From contig JARGNG010000005.1 in assembly GCA_029213265.1 (NCBI GenBank), positions 62,001-126,000 of the forward strand: DNA of 64,000 bases. Direction: 5' to 3'. Shown one piece after another: positions 62,699 through 64,000 of the stretch. Position 1 is the stretch's first letter; each line of letters starts with the position of its first letter. The DNA is from Verrucomicrobiales bacterium (GTDB taxonomy: Bacteria; Verrucomicrobiota; Verrucomicrobiia; Verrucomicrobiales; DEV007). The position numbers were made by a program, and so were the translations under genes. Below the pieces are notes generated by a model. The model worked only from the letters and a program-made list of their open reading frames with translations. It was not told where the DNA came from and did not search any database.

Positions 62699-63120
62699 GC
62701 AAATGCTGCCGTTCCCGCGAAGGATGCGCTCCGGCCGAACATCGTTTTCACAATGATCGACGCTCCCGGGAATAGATCGAAGATCGAGGGAGCGAAAGGC
62801 CCACTTCCATTCCGGGGCGCGATCGGAACTAGTGTTTCTGCTTCCACTTATCTGCGAAAGCGAGGATGAGAAGACCGGCAAGGGTCATCGAGCCGAAAAG
62901 AAGGAGAATGAAGAATAGGTCGGGATTCATGAGTGGGTTAGGGAACGGTGTCCGGCCACCAGAATAGCCTCAAATCGGCCTTAGCAAAGCAGGATTTCAC
63001 CCCCTCCAACCCGGGACAAGGCGCGGTGACGGACGCATACGGTGAAAAACAATTTTCTGTCGGCAGTTCCCCCATATCCGCCCTCGTTTTCGGGAAAAGA
63101 AAGGCTCACATTGCGGTCTT
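62699..63120. other. Intergenic region containing a 33-codon membrane ORF
   Basis: Apart from the small minus-strand ORF at 62829-62930, nothing coding was recognised. The last 190 bases before 63121 probably carry the promoter of the sialidase-like gene. No hairpin with a T-tract was found after the sulfatase. Confidence 0.4.
62829..62930 (-). CDS. 33-residue single-helix membrane peptide
   Basis: The ORF is too short for the ORF track. It reads MNPDLFFILLLFGSMTLA... then GLLILAFADKWKQKH before TAG at 62829-62831. A single long hydrophobic helix with a lysine-rich cytoplasmic tail follows the positive-inside rule and looks like a designed membrane peptide rather than a chance frame. There is no Shine-Dalgarno sequence. 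It lies between the sulfatase and sialidase-like genes on the opposite strand. Function unknown. Confidence 0.45.
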   Translation of the reverse strand: MNPDLFFILLLFGSMTLAGLLILAFADKWKQKH

Positions 63121-64000
63121 ATGCGAATGAGAGCCATTCTACTTTTTCTGGCAGTCGGCACCATCACCGTTGCATCCCGCGCTGAAGACCGAATCGTTCC
63201 TCCAGGGTGGGACGCCGCGCTGGCCGGGGATCGAGTCATGGAGCAGCTCGTCACGTATACTGCAGCCGGGGTGAAAGGGGCTCACGATGCCGAACTCTCC
63301 CTCCATGAGCGCCATGCCTATATCGTTGCTGAAGTCGACGACGAAATGACCGGGGAAAGCGCGGCCCGCCCGAATATCTACAGCACCTTGTCCATCGTGA
63401 ATCTCGACTCCCTCAAGGTCGAGGACATCCAGGTGATTGCCCGGGGTGAACAGGCTTTCGAGAACACAACTCTCCCCGTAGGGGCGATCTTTGTTCCGCG
63501 CATCTACCCGATCAATGAGGACACGCTACGCTGCTACTTCGCGAGCGAACGCCCCGGGCAAAGGCAGTCTCAAATGTGGTATCGCGATTTCGACCTCAAG
63601 ACACGCACGTTTGCCCCGACGATCCACAAGGGAAAGCTGAAGACAGCCGCCGGCACCTTTGATATGCAGCCGCAACACTTCCACGCCGACGCTGCGGCCC
63701 GCGGATTCAGGAAACCTGCGAAGGACTTTGGTCTCTACCTCTTCGATTCCTTCAAAGTCTTCGACGGAAAAACCTACATCGCACTCAACAATTTCCCCGG
63801 AAAGCAGAATGCTCTCGCTCTCGTCCACGACAACTTCGCCACCTTCGAGATCCTCGGTCATTACAACGAGCCGCAATCTGCGAACCTGAGCGAGTCAGCA
63901 GTGAATCAACTCCCCGATGGAACCTGGATGGCGATCTGCCGAAACGACAGCGGGAACTATCATTTCACGACCAGCAAGGATGGTCGTTCCTGGACTTCCG
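63121..64000 (+). CDS. Sialidase-like (BNR repeat) secreted protein, N-terminal part (partial)
   Basis: The frame is open from ATG 63121 (MRMRAILLFLAVGTITVASRAED; ATG 63127 is an alternative) to the window end, so it is missing from the ORF track. A signal peptide is followed by segments typical of exo-sialidase/neuraminidase-like six-bladed propellers: ERHAYIVAEVDDEMTG, PRIYPINEDTLRCYFASE, FPGKQNALALVHDNFATFEILGHYN and, at the edge, TTSKDGRSW, an Asp-box pattern (SxDGxxW). About 293 residues are visible. The catalytic triad cannot be judged. Next to the sulfatase it fits glycan degradation. Confidence 0.75.
   Translation, partial: MRMRAILLFLAVGTITVASRAEDRIVPPGWDAALAGDRVMEQLVTYTAAGVKGAHDAELSLHERHAYIVAEVDDEMTGESAARPNIYSTLSIVNLDSLKVEDIQVIARGEQAFENTTLPVGAIFVPRIYPINEDTLRCYFASERPGQRQSQMWYRDFDLKTRTFAPTIHKGKLKTAAGTFDMQPQHFHADAAARGFRKPAKDFGLYLFDSFKVFDGKTYIALNNFPGKQNALALVHDNFATFEILGHYNEPQSANLSESAVNQLPDGTWMAICRNDSGNYHFTTSKDGRSWTS

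Noticed and set aside
1-64000. CRISPR arrays, transposases, integrases, phage genes, rRNA or tRNA genes
   Set aside because: Searched for repeats with regular spacing, DDE or integrase motifs and tRNA arms by eye; none found. The window shows no clear mobile element boundary besides the possible edge at 29.6 kb.

Overview
The window reads as a chromosomal segment of a free-living, Gram-negative, GC-rich bacterium, most likely a member of the Verrucomicrobiota, with Planctomycetota as the main alternative. This is an inference from gene content. The window combines secreted catabolic families typical of that group (FAD-dependent oxidoreductase, ThuA-like protein, PQQ-type propeller, DUF1080 domain, sulfatase, sialidase-like protein, Tat-exported sugar isomerase) with outer-membrane proteins, KDO synthesis (kdsD), a CzcCBA efflux system and a three-gene transhydrogenase. 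No rRNA, tRNA, CRISPR array, insertion sequence, integrase or phage gene was seen.

Layout. 0-6 kb: tail of an FAD oxidoreductase, a DUF4405/DUF2271-like membrane protein, a small anchored protein, then an amidohydrolase-porin pair in which the amidohydrolase carries a single-base frameshift. 6-29 kb: mostly housekeeping genes on both strands. These are moaE, gnd, a ThuA protein, a PDZ protein with a membrane partner, argH with a Fur-family regulator, manA, kdsD, dinB, a glycosyltransferase, a degenerate class III cyclase, trmB, a PQQ-like protein, pntAA-pntAB-pntB, rlmN, arsC, a beta-barrel protein and folC.

27-38 kb: a large unknown secreted protein and a 5'-truncated serine protease/P-domain fragment lie next to a minus-strand heavy-metal block. 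The block consists of a small Cys/His-rich secreted protein, czcC, czcB, czcA and a His-rich lipoprotein. An AraC-type regulator lies upstream, divergent from a DUF1254/DUF1214 protein. 39-43 kb: a Tat-exported sugar-phosphate isomerase, an ICMT-like methyltransferase, a condensation/wax-ester-synthase-like acyltransferase and a lipoprotein hydrolase behind an AT-rich promoter region. 43-53 kb: a DUF1080-esterase fusion, a VF530-like protein, an amino-acid dehydrogenase-like protein, a VOC protein, a LysR regulator divergent from an nhaC-ggt pair, and a truncated haemoglobin. 53-64 kb: a secreted TPR-CHAT protease-like protein, an unknown 516-aa secreted protein, an M24 peptidase, a cardiolipin synthase, a sulfatase, a 33-aa membrane peptide and the start of a sialidase-like protein that runs off the end.

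How genes may work together. The metal block forms a complete envelope-spanning exporter plus two putative periplasmic metal-binding proteins. The amidohydrolase and OprB-like porin may handle uptake and hydrolysis of one substrate. NhaC and gamma-glutamyltransferase are 19 bases apart and probably co-transcribed. The most unusual items are the czc-associated His-rich lipoprotein, the membrane-anchored CzcB, the pseudo-cyclase, the exported TPR-CHAT protein and the acyltransferase/methyltransferase/lipoprotein cluster. Nothing here can be claimed as a proven new system from sequence reading alone.
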